DNA of 64,000 nucleotides from Thraustochytrium sp. TN22 (taxonomy: Eukaryota > Sar > Bigyra > Thraustochytrida > Thraustochytriidae): positions 124,001 to 188,000 of the forward strand of contig JABLUY010000015.1 in NCBI GenBank assembly GCA_013306675.1, given 5' to 3'. Position numbers and translations under genes: made by a program. Shown here in pieces: positions 9,839 to 21,283 of the stretch. Each line of letters starts with the position of its first letter. Position 1 is the first letter of the stretch. The notes under the pieces were generated by a model, which searched no databases, had not been told where the DNA came from, and worked only from the letters and a program-made list of their open reading frames with translations.

Positions 9839-10180
9839 CTACAGGCCATGCGGCTTGGTGAAGTGGTACATGAGGAACTCGCGGCCCGGTACCTCGAGCT
9901 CCTTCGCCAAATAGGAGTCCAAGGGTGCCATCGGCATCACGGAGGCGTCGGTCCAAACGCCGCCGCTCGTGCACATGATCTCAAAGCGAGCCAGATCAGA
10001 CAAATGCGAGGGCTTCCGGCCCTCCTTGACGAACTCTGATTTCTCCCAGAATGCGGCGGTCAGCGGTGCGTACTCTGCAAGGTTGTCATTCGTCAGGAAG
10101 ACCATCTCCCAGGTCGGATTGAGTGTCAGCCATGCCTGGTGGCTGATCTCGTCGTACGGGTTCTTCTTAGCGAGTTCTTC
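9839..10180 (-). pseudogene. Decayed glycosyltransferase fragment (capsular-polysaccharide/DXD type)
   Basis: The minus frame from about 10180 to a TAG at 9839 reads (K)NPYDEISHQAWLTLNPTWEM then VFLTNDNLAEYAPL, then HLSDLARFEIMCTSGGVWTD followed by ASVMPMAPLDSYL. This matches the start of Caps_synth/Gly_transf_sug-type glycosyltransferases, where SDxxRxxxLxxxGGVWxDxxV carries the sugar-nucleotide binding Asp. The frame is closed upstream by a TAG, so there is no proper start, and it ends after about 30 residues past the motif where a real enzyme continues for 100 or more. Possible weak continuation up to ~10330 in other frames. A single exon of a spliced gene is less likely, since neighbours lack introns. 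Confidence 0.55.
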
Positions 10181-10793
10181 CTCGCCCTACAGCAGTTGTG
10201 CGCTGGTGGCGCACCGAGGCATAGGAGCCTTGCAAGCTGGCCCTCGCGTGGTGATGCGCGTTGCCATCTTTTTCTGTGGCCAAACTGCAGCCACATGTAG
10301 TCAGTAGATCTTCCGGTCAAAGGGCAGCACCAAAATCCCTTTTCCCATGGCCAAAGCCGCTCGCCACTCTTCTGCACGCGACGCATGCCGCCCGGCCTGT
10401 GGAGCCAGCGCAGCGCGGGGTCCCAGCACAAGCAGGGCACGGAGGCTCGGAAGGCTGGCCATCAGCGCCCTGCTAGGTGGAAAGAGGCAAACAAGCTTGC
10501 CGACCTGCGAGTGCACAACAAGAACATGGACTGTGGCGCGCGCGGCACGGCAGGTATTCTCGTCCTGCTGCAGCTTTCCAAAGTAAACCGATGTACGTTT
10601 CCCCAAGGCGATCAATTGCGCTCGAGCTCGCTCGTGCATGCATCTGGACGCCATGGCACGAGCAGTCAGCGGGCCAAAACTGAGCAGCCAGCAGGTCAAA
10701 ACTGAGTGCCATTGCAAGAGCAGCCACTGCAGCAGGCCAAGACGGCCTGCCTGCCTGCTTGGCTCCCTCTCTTCTTCAAGTTCAAAATCGGCG

Positions 10794-10849
10794 TCCTGGC
10801 GCCCGCGCCCTGGCGCCCGCACCCTGGCGCCCGCACCCTGGCGCCCGAC
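10794..10849. repeat. 14-bp minisatellite, four copies
   Basis: The unit CCCTGGCGCCCGCA repeats head to tail about four times with one or two substitutions. The period equals that of the 3536-3596 repeat but the unit is different. Confidence 0.85.
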
Positions 10850-11006
10850 CGTGAGTAGGCACGGAGCGCCGAGGAGGGTCGCCGGGCCGAGCGCCGCCGA
10901 AAACCGCGAGCGCCATTTGGAGGGAGGTTCTCGCATGCTCTCGCATCCCATCCGATCTGTTCCCCCCGTTCCCGCACGTGGTCCCCGTGTTCGCGAGTAC
11001 CGCGGC

Positions 11007-11014
11007 AAAAAAAA
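11007..11014 (-). terminator. Pol III terminator of the tRNA-Gln gene
   Basis: Eight A on the + strand, i.e. T8 on the tRNA strand, beginning three bases after the discriminator base. An oligo-T run at this place is the normal RNA polymerase III stop signal. Confidence 0.85.
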
Positions 11015-11017
11015 TGG

Positions 11018-11108
11018 TTGACCAGACGGGAGTCGAACCCGCGACTTCGGATTTATTCAGGCATCGTGCTCGTCAAAGTCCGATGTGATGCCGTTACACC
11101 ACAGGTCA
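11018..11108 (-). tRNA. tRNA-Gln (anticodon TTG) with a 20-nt intron
   Basis: On the minus strand the gene runs 5' TGACCTG ... CTGGTCA 3' (7-bp acceptor stem with one T-T mismatch at 6:67), then discriminator A. The D arm is GTGTAACGGCATCAC. The anticodon stem TCGGA/TCCGA encloses C-T-TTG-A, and after A37 a 20-nt insert (11053-11072) precedes A38, the canonical eukaryotic 37/38 intron site. The T arm GCGGG-TTCGACT-CCCGT contains a good B box. Removing the insert leaves a 71-nt tRNA whose D and anticodon arms closely resemble eukaryotic tRNA-Gln. It reads CAA codons. Confidence 0.92.
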
Positions 11109-11483
11109 CTGGCCGTTCCAAGGCCGCTGACCGAAGAATTGGTCTAACCTAACAGCGGGCTCCGGCATCCTATAACTCAAGTTCCCCATGTTCTCCTCAT
11201 GCTGCGAAACTTGAGAGGCGGGCCACGCAACATCAGCCCGCGCGACAAGCGCAGAGACCGACGGCAAAGAGAGGGCGGCTGGGAGATGGTTCAACCCGTG
11301 ACGGACTTGGCGAATCGGCGGGAAGGGGAGCGGATGGTGGCTCGAGAGGTATGGTTTTACCAGGGTAGAAAAGCTGCCGCGCGTGGCCACAACCAGTTTC
11401 CATTTAAGCTCGCCCAGCATTTGTTAGGCTCAAGCTCAGGTCAATGCTCTCACTCAACGTCATTAGGCTGGCTGCTCAAGGCT

Positions 11484-11581
11484 GGGCCCCATGCCCGGGC
11501 CAGCCCGGGCCCAGTTGGCCGGGCCCCGGCTGAGGTCACGCCCGGGCCGGGCCCGGCCCGGCGGCCGGGCCCGGGCCCCGT
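11484..11581. repeat. Extremely GC-rich block of overlapping GGGCCC/CCCGGG palindromes
   Basis: About 100 bp that is almost entirely G+C, made of alternating gggcc and cccgg words (e.g. cccgggccgggcccggcccg). It is self-complementary at many registers, with no coding support. It lies about 365 bp upstream of the C1-C2 gene start. Confidence 0.75.
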
Positions 11582-11945
11582 TCATTCCGGTTTTGGGTCT
11601 TTTTTGCGGCCTCTTCTCGATGTCGATACCGATCGATACCACTTGCAGAGTATCAGCTGATCAGCTGTTCGTGAGTCAGCGCCGCGCGCTGCGAGGCCGC
11701 GCGCCGCGCCGCCGCAGGCAGGCAGCGACGGCGCGGTGGTGGTGGGGGAGAGCAGTCAAACAGCCAACGCTCGTGGAGGTGCGCTTCCGGTGGCGCAGCG
11801 GGCTCGTCCGGGCCTGAAGGCTTGCTCTTCGCCTCCCGCGGGTGCTTGGCCGATCCGAGCGAGCGGGGCGCGCGCTCCTCTTTGCCGACGAGGTCGCGCG
11901 AGCAAGCAAGCCTCGCGGTCGCTGGGCCGTCGCCACTCGATCTCG

Positions 11946-12552
11946 ATGGAGAACCGCCATGTGCTCGTGTGGACGGCGATGCAGAAGCCGTCCAAGTGCG
12001 CTGTCTGCAAGAAGTTCATGTTCGCACTGGGCCGCCAGAGCTGCCTGCGCTGCAGCGACTGCGGAATATTTGTCCACGAGCGCTGCGCGGACGATGCGCA
12101 GGCCGCGGCGCGCTGCGGCGCTGGCTCCGGCCAGCCTCCGCGACGCGACGCCCACTCCGGGTCCCAGCTGGTCAGCAGAAAGGAAGTCGAAGAGCATCGC
12201 GACCTGCGTCCCCAACCTCTTCTGCCGCCAAGGCCTCCACCGCGCAGCACGCCGTTTTCGGCTCACTCCGCGAGCGCAAACAGTCTAGCCTCGCTTGACA
12301 GCTCTGCGAGTCCCGTCGATGGCACGTCAGCCTTGGCGTTGGCGTCAACTCCAGCAGACGGGTCCACGGACGCATCTGCGCCCGCACTTGGTCCTGAGCC
12401 CTTGGCGGCGACAACCTTGTCTTCGTCTTCCTCTTCGTCATCTTCCTCCTCTTCGACGTCGTCGTCCCCATCTCCTCGCTCTTCGTCTTCTCAGGCTTCT
12501 TCGTCTCCAGTCGCTGCACCTGCCTCGGACTCGGCCAAAGGGTTTCACCTGC

Positions 12553-12635
<83 letters not shown>

Positions 12636-14921
12636 CAGCCGCCGCAGCCGCAACAGCAACAGCAACAACAACAACAACAACAACAGCAACAACAACAGCA
12701 ACAACAACAGCAACAACAACAGCAACAACACCAACACCACCAACAACAACAACAACAACAGCAACAACAGCAGCAACGACAACTACAAGAGCAGGAGCCC
12801 AAGGACCACACGAGGATGGCAGAAGATGACCCGTGTCACGATGACGGGTCGTACGACACAGAGCTGGAATCATCTGCCTCTTCGATCATGTCCGAGACTG
12901 AATCCGATGAGGAGGGCGAGCCGGAACGGCGGCCATTCGGACGCGTGGTCGTGGAGATTCTTGACACGCGTCAGGTAAGCAAGGACGGCTCGCGCAGGAG
13001 CCTTCAGTCGGAGCTCTCCCGCGCCCTGGGGTACACGCTGGCACTGGGTGAGACAATATACCGGTCGCCGCGCGTGGAGGCGATCGCTCGCGAGCGCGCA
13101 TCCTTACGCAAGGAGGAGAACTTCAAGCGGCTCACGCTTCTGCCAGCAGCGCAGCAGCGCATCCAGGACACCGCAGTCTGGGACCTCGGTCGACAGTACG
13201 AGTTCGAGCTCTTTGACCTGGCCGGCAACATGGACATCATTGTGTACAAAGCATCCGGAGCCATGTCGCTCCTGAGTAAAACGGTGCTCGGGCAGATTGC
13301 GCTGCCGGTGCTCGATCTGCTCGACGAGCCCGAGGGCTGGTACGAGATCTTCCCTCGCTCTAGACATTTCCGCAAGCGCCGCGTGCGCCCAGCCGTGCCC
13401 GTCATCGACAAGAGCGGCCTCGACTTCCCGCGGGTCAGCCTGGGCTACCTCAAGCTGCGCGTTCGCGTGCAGCTCGATGTGGATCGCGACACGCTTTGGC
13501 GTCGGTACCTCTCGCCCTTGCACCCGCTCGAACTCAAGCATTCCTTCCGCCGCGCCTACCGCTCGGTGCGCATGAAGGATTCGCTCGACGCCTTCACGGA
13601 AATTCGTCGCAACGCGGTGCGCATCAACATCGTGCGCGCCTTTTTGTACGAGCACCTCCTCCAGATACCCTGCGCCGGTTTCGACCTCGTGCGATCCTGG
13701 TCGGCCCCTGGCTTCTCGCTCCTTGCCTGGCTCGCCGCCTTTCTGCTGCTCTTTGTCGTCCCGCTCTGGCTCTTCCCACTCGGCGTGGCCCTCGCCGTCG
13801 TCACCTTTAGCCGATTCTATCTTGCGGGCTGCCACCTGCGCATGAACTGGGACACGGTGCGCCGCCCGCCGCCCAAGGAGGCCCCCGACCGCTTCGCGGA
13901 CGAGCGGCAGCACTCGCGCTCCACCTCGCCGGCATCTCGCAAGGCCACGACGGCCAAGGCGCTCTGGGCAGCCAGGTCCCGCATGGGCAATGTCTTCTTC
14001 GCAAGTCGCTCCAGAAAAGCAGGGTCCGTCGCCGAGGACGCAGCAAAGCCCAGTCAGACCGACGAAGACGTCCTCACTGAAGACGAGGATCGAGACCCAC
14101 ACCATGAGGCGGATGGCCTGCGGGCTGCTTCGGACAACCGCACATATGCAGCCGGGCCAAGCCAGCAGGATTCCCCGGCACAGGCGAGCTCAGATGATGC
14201 TAGCGCTGCGGGCAAGATCGCGACGCCGCGCGTGCTTCCCTCAGGCCACTCTTACAGCCGCCCGGAGGATTGCGTCTTCGAGCATGAGGACCGAGAGGAG
14301 GACTTTTTCCTGTGGAACCATCAGATCGACGATCCGAAGCGCGGACTAAACCTCTACGAGAAGTCCACGCTTCTCTGGCGTGAGATTCGCTGGGTGCAAG
14401 AGCTGACCTGCGACATTGCCGAGGCTGGAGAGAAGTTGGCGCTAGGCCTCAGCCGCGCCAATCCCTTTGCTTCGGATGCCATGGAGACCCTGTTGCTTGG
14501 TGCGGGCGCCCTGGCATCGGCATTCCTTATGCTGTACACGAGCGTACCTCTGACGACACGCACGCTCCTGTACTTGGCGTTCCTCGCCTTCACCTCGCCC
14601 CCGCCCGCGCGAGCCGCTCTCCTCGGGCTTGGCGGGGTGAATCATCCGGAGCATCCAAACGCGGAGACCCGCGTCCTTGCCCTGTGGCACCGCCTCATGG
14701 CGCTCTGGGCGCGGCTTGCCACCATTGACGACATTGGCCACCGCTACCTCGCCGCCATGCAGCGCGTCAACTACCACCCGGAATTGGAGGTCGAGGCTTT
14801 TCCGCAGCCCACCGCCAAGCAGTCCTCCTTCACGGCCGCGGACAGGCTTTCGCGCATGCTGCGCCAGCGCACGAGCACGACCTCGTCTGCCAAGGTCAGC
14901 GGCCACTTGACCGCCATTTGA
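11946..14921 (+). CDS. C1-C2 domain membrane protein with MCTP/PRT_C-like C-terminus
   Basis: 991 residues from the ATG at 11946; the frame is open farther up only through a GTG. Residues 5-55 form a C1 zinc finger: H-x12-C-x2-C-x14-C-x2-C-x4-H-x2-C-x9-C, the diacylglycerol/phorbol-ester type, with a slightly long last spacer. A disordered stretch follows: poly-Ser (~158-185), a Gln-Glu alternation (~203-231) and polyQ (~232-280). A C2-like domain covers about 332-512 (GRVVVEILDTRQV ... QYEFELFDLAGNMDIIVYKA ... LGQIALPVLDLL). Hydrophobic segments lie at ~583-625 and ~847-890, and the intervening and C-terminal sequence resembles the PRT_C region of MCTP/plant FTIP proteins. MCTPs tether ER to other membranes through Ca2+/lipid-binding C2 domains. 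A lipid-sensing tether is inferred; DAG binding is unproven. Confidence 0.8.
12553..12780. repeat. CAGGAG hexamer array followed by CAA/CAG repeat
   Basis: About 14 perfect CAGGAG hexamers (Gln-Glu), then about 45 mixed CAA/CAG codons with a few CAC, encoding a QE alternation and polyQ in the linker between the C1 and C2 domains. The array is frame-preserving and probably length-variable. Confidence 0.9.
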
Positions 14922-14956
14922 CAAGCTACAACTCTTACAGTTTTGAAAAAAAACCT

Positions 14957-15245
14957 TCAATCCATCGTGACGAGAGGAATGGAAGGAACCAAGCTTGACC
15001 AAGAGGCATCCCATGAGCGCGAACCCGCTCGCTAAGAGGCAACCTCGGCGGCCTGTCTGTCCGAGACGTCGCGTCACAAAATCGCGTCCCACGGTCACAG
15101 TCAATCCATCGTGACGAGAGGAATGGAAGGAACCAAGCTTGACCAAGAGGCATCCCATGAGCGCGAACCCGCTCGCTAAGAGACAACCTCGGCGGCCTGT
15201 CTGTCCGAGTCGTCGCGTCACAAAGGTCGCGTCCCACGGTCACGG
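14957..15245. repeat. 144-bp tandem duplication (two copies)
   Basis: 14957-15100 and 15101-15245 align end to end with only a handful of differences (e.g. agaggcaac/agagacaac, gagacgtcg/gagtcgtcg, one inserted base). The repeat lies in the intergenic space between the C1-C2 gene and the CH-domain gene, starting about 35 bp after the upstream stop. A minus-strand ORF reads through both copies, but its composition does not suggest a gene. Confidence 0.9.
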
Positions 15246-15661
15246 TCGGCACCCCCTCCGGCTGCCACTGCACGTCCCGGACATAATTGCGTTGCGCAGG
15301 CCGCGGCCAAGGGGGCGCGTGCAACGAGTCGAGCCTCTATCAGGCGAGTCGAGCACACGATCTCCATCACTCCAGAGCTGCAGCTCGGTCGCGACCAGCG
15401 GCGCTCCGTGCGAGCGAGCGAACCAGCGGCGGCGGCGGCGGCGGCGGCGGCAGCGGCGGCCGCGGCCGCAAAGCAGGCGGCGGCGGCGACACGCGAGGCG
15501 GCGGCGCACGAGGCGGCGCCCGGCTGCAGCGTCAGCGCGCTTTGCCAAGGTCGAGGCTCGCGCTACAGGCTGGAGCAGCGCTTGCTTGCGCTTGCACAGC
15601 CCGCCTACGACGACGTCCTCGTCAGCTTTGGCCCGCCGCACCGACTGCCCTCTGCTCGGTC
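15246..15661. other. Leader/promoter region of the CH-domain gene with GGC repeats
   Basis: About 400 bp with no independent gene. The frame of the CH gene is open here from a TTG at 15287 but encodes Gly/Arg/Ala-rich sequence caused by a GCG/GGC repeat at about 15424-15510. I treat it as 5' leader. Confidence 0.55.
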
Positions 15662-17854
<2,193 letters not shown>

Positions 17855-18279
17855 TGCGTGCGTGATGCTGTTCTGCCCGCGTGTTTTCTCAACCAAATTG
17901 TTTGCTGCTGTTCCGAGTCATGCTGCATCGACGTTGTGCGTCCAAGGCCACAAGGAGCCGCCCTGCTAGCGAAAGCGAGCGATTGAAAGATGCGGCCTAC
18001 GCTTGCGAACGAGACGTATCGGTGCGCATGGGCCTTGTGTGACAAAAGAAAGGACGATGTAACGCTTAGCTCAAACTTAGCATACAGAGACACACGGCGA
18101 CACTCCGTCCTGGTCGGCGGCCACACGCCGGCCACACACACACATGAACACACACACACACGCGCACACACGCACACACCTGGGTCTCTCACAGACGAAG
18201 TACATCAAAGACTTCGAGAGATCCCTGAGCACGCAAGCGCGCTAGCTCGCTTTGCGTGCTTGCTCGCGCTGACTGTTCG
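17855..18279. other. Convergent 3' intergenic region with CA-rich microsatellite
   Basis: About 425 bp between the stops of the CH gene (+) and the sulfotransferase gene (-). It contains a CA/CG-rich dinucleotide stretch at 18132-18180. No gene is seen. Confidence 0.6.
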
Positions 18280-19692
18280 TTAGACGGCCGAGACGACGTG
18301 GACATGGGAACTCTCATACGAGCCCATACGGGGCGACCCAGACTCGTCAGAGAGAGACGTGGAGCGATCCGTCATGGAGGAAGCGCGGCTGCCGCCGCTG
18401 CTGTGCGCCTCGTCCCCGCTGTGGTTCACGTCCAGGATCTCGACGGGAAAAGTCGAATCGCGCGGGAGGGACTCCGGCGCATAGCCCTCCGAGGTCACAT
18501 CCTCGGGGCGCGCGTGGTGCGCGGAGCCCATGCGCGGTGCCGCTTCGCACTGCGGCACAGCAGCTGGTGGCGGAAGGGCAGAGCTCCAGGACGGGCGGCG
18601 CAGAGCGCGCTGCAGCTGGGCCAGCGTGGCTGTGGGCGTGAGGTCCGGGCGCTTTGGCATGGCCGTATCGTAACCGAACTGAAGGAAATCCTCGGCATAC
18701 ATGTCGAGCACGAGGTCCATGGTCTCCTGGTCGTAGAGGTCGTACCAGGGCTGGGCCGCCGTGGCACGCTTGTTCGAATGCGGCATATCGCGCAAGGCGT
18801 CCAGCACCTTGGCTGGCAGGCCCTTGTACTTGCGCTGGAAGAGGTCGGTGTGCGCGGCGTCGCGGCGCTTGAGCACCTTGAGGTCCTCCTGGCGCACAAT
18901 GTGCGGGACGAGTTGCGTCCCGTCGCGGTCGTGCGTAAAGGCTTCCATGGGCAGCACGTGGCAATAAACGAACCATTCCTCTGAACTGCCCGTCTGCCGA
19001 AAGACGGCAAGGCGCTCGCGCCACTCCAGTAGGAAGTGCTTGAAGCTCTCGCACGGTCCGAGCTGGTTGTAGCGGTAGACCGAGGCCAACCGCGAGTACG
19101 GGTTACGTACGATGGTGAAGCAATCCTGCAGGTCCGCACGCGTGATAAACTTGTGGCGAACCATCTTCTCCGCCGTGTAGTGGATGAGATAACCATCCTT
19201 GCCCACACCGTGCAGATAGAGCGGGGCAGCACCAAAGTCGCAGAGCAGCTTTCCAAAGACGTACTGATTGAAGCGTCGCATGAAGTCCTGGCGGCCGCTC
19301 ACCGGCGCGCCCATGACCAGGGTGGACAGCAGGAAGGTCGTCGTGCCGCACACCCAGAACGAGATGCTCAGCGGCGGCGGGCACCACCGCGACCCACTGC
19401 ACGCTCCGATGCTCCAGTCCGGCACCGCAAAATACACAATGATGCCCGTCAAGATGACCGTCGCGGCGTACAGGTTCTCCCACGTGCGCAGCGGGAAGTT
19501 GCCCTGCTCCAGCACGCGGTACCGATAGTAAAAGTACAACTGGCCCGCCTTGTTGTACAGGTTGGCGCGCGCCCGGGACTTACTCTCCACGCCGAACAGC
19601 TTCGTCAAGCTCGTCCCTCCGCACCGGGGCACGTGCACGAAGAGCAGCTGGCCTTCGGGCCGCTTTTCCTCGGGCCGTACCAGCCACGGCAT
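18280..19692 (-). CDS. Sulfotransferase with an internal transmembrane hairpin
   Basis: 470 residues from the ATG at 19692 (A at -3); the frame is open far upstream, but that part is Arg/Ala-rich and not family-like. The PAPS 5'-phosphosulfate loop is right at the N terminus, LLFVHVPRCGGTSLTKLFG (residues ~16-34, compare FIHIPKCGGTS). The 3'-phosphate motif is CFTIVRNPYSRLASVYRY (~192-209). Both are hallmarks of Sulfotransfer_2/carbohydrate sulfotransferases. Between them, at ~75-130, are two hydrophobic helices (LYAATVILTGIIVYFAV and SISFWVCGTTTFLLSTLVMG), so the two halves of the PAPS site flank a membrane hairpin. Usual Golgi enzymes have a single N-terminal anchor before the catalytic domain. 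The C-terminal ~110 residues are Ser/acidic and disordered. The acceptor is unknown; a glycan or glycolipid is likely. Confidence 0.82.
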   Translation of the reverse strand: MPWLVRPEEKRPEGQLLFVHVPRCGGTSLTKLFGVESKSRARANLYNKAGQLYFYYRYRVLEQGNFPLRTWENLYAATVILTGIIVYFAVPDWSIGACSGSRWCPPPLSISFWVCGTTTFLLSTLVMGAPVSGRQDFMRRFNQYVFGKLLCDFGAAPLYLHGVGKDGYLIHYTAEKMVRHKFITRADLQDCFTIVRNPYSRLASVYRYNQLGPCESFKHFLLEWRERLAVFRQTGSSEEWFVYCHVLPMEAFTHDRDGTQLVPHIVRQEDLKVLKRRDAAHTDLFQRKYKGLPAKVLDALRDMPHSNKRATAAQPWYDLYDQETMDLVLDMYAEDFLQFGYDTAMPKRPDLTPTATLAQLQRALRRPSWSSALPPPAAVPQCEAAPRMGSAHHARPEDVTSEGYAPESLPRDSTFPVEILDVNHSGDEAHSSGGSRASSMTDRSTSLSDESGSPRMGSYESSHVHVVSAV

Positions 19693-20457
19693 TTTCCGCC
19701 GCAGCTGCGCGCGAGCCGCGCGCGAGCCGCGCGCGACCGAGCCGAGGTCTTTTCGCTGTCTGCCTGCTGGAGCTGCACCTACCTGCCTGCCTGCCTGCCA
19801 GCGCCTGCCTCTCTCCGGCCGCGCGCCGCGTCGACGGCCTGCCTGGGTCCCCCCCCCCGACCACGGCTCTTGCTCGCACCTCTCGCCTTCCGCGGTCGTC
19901 AGCGCCTCGCGCGCGCGCCGCCGCGCCGCGCCGCGCCGCGCCGCGCCGCCGCAGGGCCGAAGCGGCAGCAGTAAAGTCAAGTCTGCCTGCGCGAGGCTGC
20001 CGCGCCCGCTGCCCGGCCGGCGCCGCCGCTCCGCCTCCCCGACTCCCGCGCGCGGCGCTGGCCGCTCGATGCACGATGGGAGGAGCGGATCGCGCGGCGC
20101 ACGCGACGTTGCCAACGCGAGCAGGCAGGACAGCGCGCGCGGCCGCGCGGTCCGCGCCCGAGCCTCGCCTCGCCTCGCGGCGGCCGGCCCCGACCGCGCG
20201 AGCGCGAGCGACGAGCGGGGCTCGGAGGCCGTGGCAGGCGCGCGCGGCCGCCGCCTGCTGCCTCGCCGGCCTCGCGCCCTCGCCGGGGCTCCTGCTCTGT
20301 CGCCGGCCGCGGCCGCCGCCTGCGCTGCGCTGCTGGAGTGCGGTGACGACGGCGCCCCCGCGCTGCCCTGCCCGACCGCCGGCCACGCCCGTGGCACGCG
20401 GGGCTTCCTGGCAGGCACTGGCAGGCAGGCAGGCGCCAGGCAGGCAGCTCAGGTTGC

Positions 20458-20481
20458 CCGAGCGAGCGAGCGAGCGAGCGA
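20458..20481. repeat. GAGC tetranucleotide microsatellite
   Basis: Five to six tandem gagc units in the sulfotransferase upstream region. Confidence 0.8.
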
Positions 20482-21254
20482 GGTCTTGGGCTCTTGCTAG
20501 AGCTACTACGCGGGCAGCTCGCGCGGCGCGGCGAGGCGAGGCGCGAACGGCGAGGCGAGGCGGGGCCCGCGGCGAGCGCGCGGCGGAGCTCTGCTCGGCT
20601 GCCTTGGCGGTGCTTATGAGGCTCACTGCAGTCTCTCGTCACGGCTGCAGCCGTGTGCCAGCTGCTGCCAGCGGCGGCCTGGGCCGCGCTCGCGACTTGC
20701 CAGGCCTCAGGCTTGCTCGCTTCGACTTGCTTCACAGCTCAGGCTGGCTGCGCGACGCGCGGCAGCCCTCGGCCTCGGGTTTTTGCGGTGTGTCGCCGTC
20801 ACACCGCGACGTCGCGCTCGCGCGCTCGCGACAGGACGCAAGCAGGACGCACTGCAATGCCGGGAGCGATGCAGCATTGCTGCCTGACCGAGAGTGCGAG
20901 CAGGCGTGGCGTGGCGTACCGCTCGCGGCGCCCCACCGCAAGCAAGACTCGGAAGGCCCGCCCGAGGAAGAAGGCGCGATTCGGCACGGGGTTGTCTGCT
21001 CTGGGAGAGAGTTGGCCGAAGGCCGGCCTCACGGGCGGCTTGTACGAGCAAGGACTGACGTGCGGCAGATGAGAGCGGCGGCAAGCCTGCTGCACTGCAC
21101 CGACAGCGACAGCACGGTGATTCACGCCACGCGGGCACCTTGCCAGAGTCCTGCTGGAAATGAAGAAGGCCCGGGCGCGCGGAGGACCCGAGGCAAGGAC
21201 TCCGCGTGCGCAAGGACCGCGCACCAGCCACTGGCACTGCTTCAATAAGAGCAG

Positions 21255-21283
21255 CTGGCTAGCTAGCTAGCTAGCTAGCTAGC
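21255..21283. repeat. GCTA tetranucleotide microsatellite
   Basis: About seven tandem gcta units; the unit is nearly self-complementary (gctagc), so the whole run is palindromic. Confidence 0.85.

Larger units (their letters stand above)
10186..11945. other. Gene-poor region with tRNA and GC-rich repeats
   Basis: Apart from the tRNA gene, its terminator, a 14-bp tandem repeat and a GGGCCC/CCCGGG-rich block, I find no gene. ORFs of 70-235 codons have Arg/Ala-rich shadow composition. The last few hundred bases should include the promoter and leader of the C1-C2 gene that starts at 11946. Confidence 0.55.

Noticed and set aside
13104-14105. Minus-strand ORF of 333 codons inside the C1-C2 gene
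   Set aside because: Shadow frame; no family resemblance, and the + frame carries the C2 domain.
14442-15221. Minus-strand ORF of 259 codons with a repeated hydrophobic peptide (LLASGFALMGCLLVKLGSF)
   Set aside because: The peptide repeat is just the 144-bp DNA duplication read through, and half the ORF is antisense to the C1-C2 gene.
20076-21248. 390-codon + strand ORF upstream of the myosin
   Set aside because: Arg/Ala/Gly-rich with no domain; overlapping ORFs of equal quality exist on the other strand, as expected for very GC-rich noncoding DNA.
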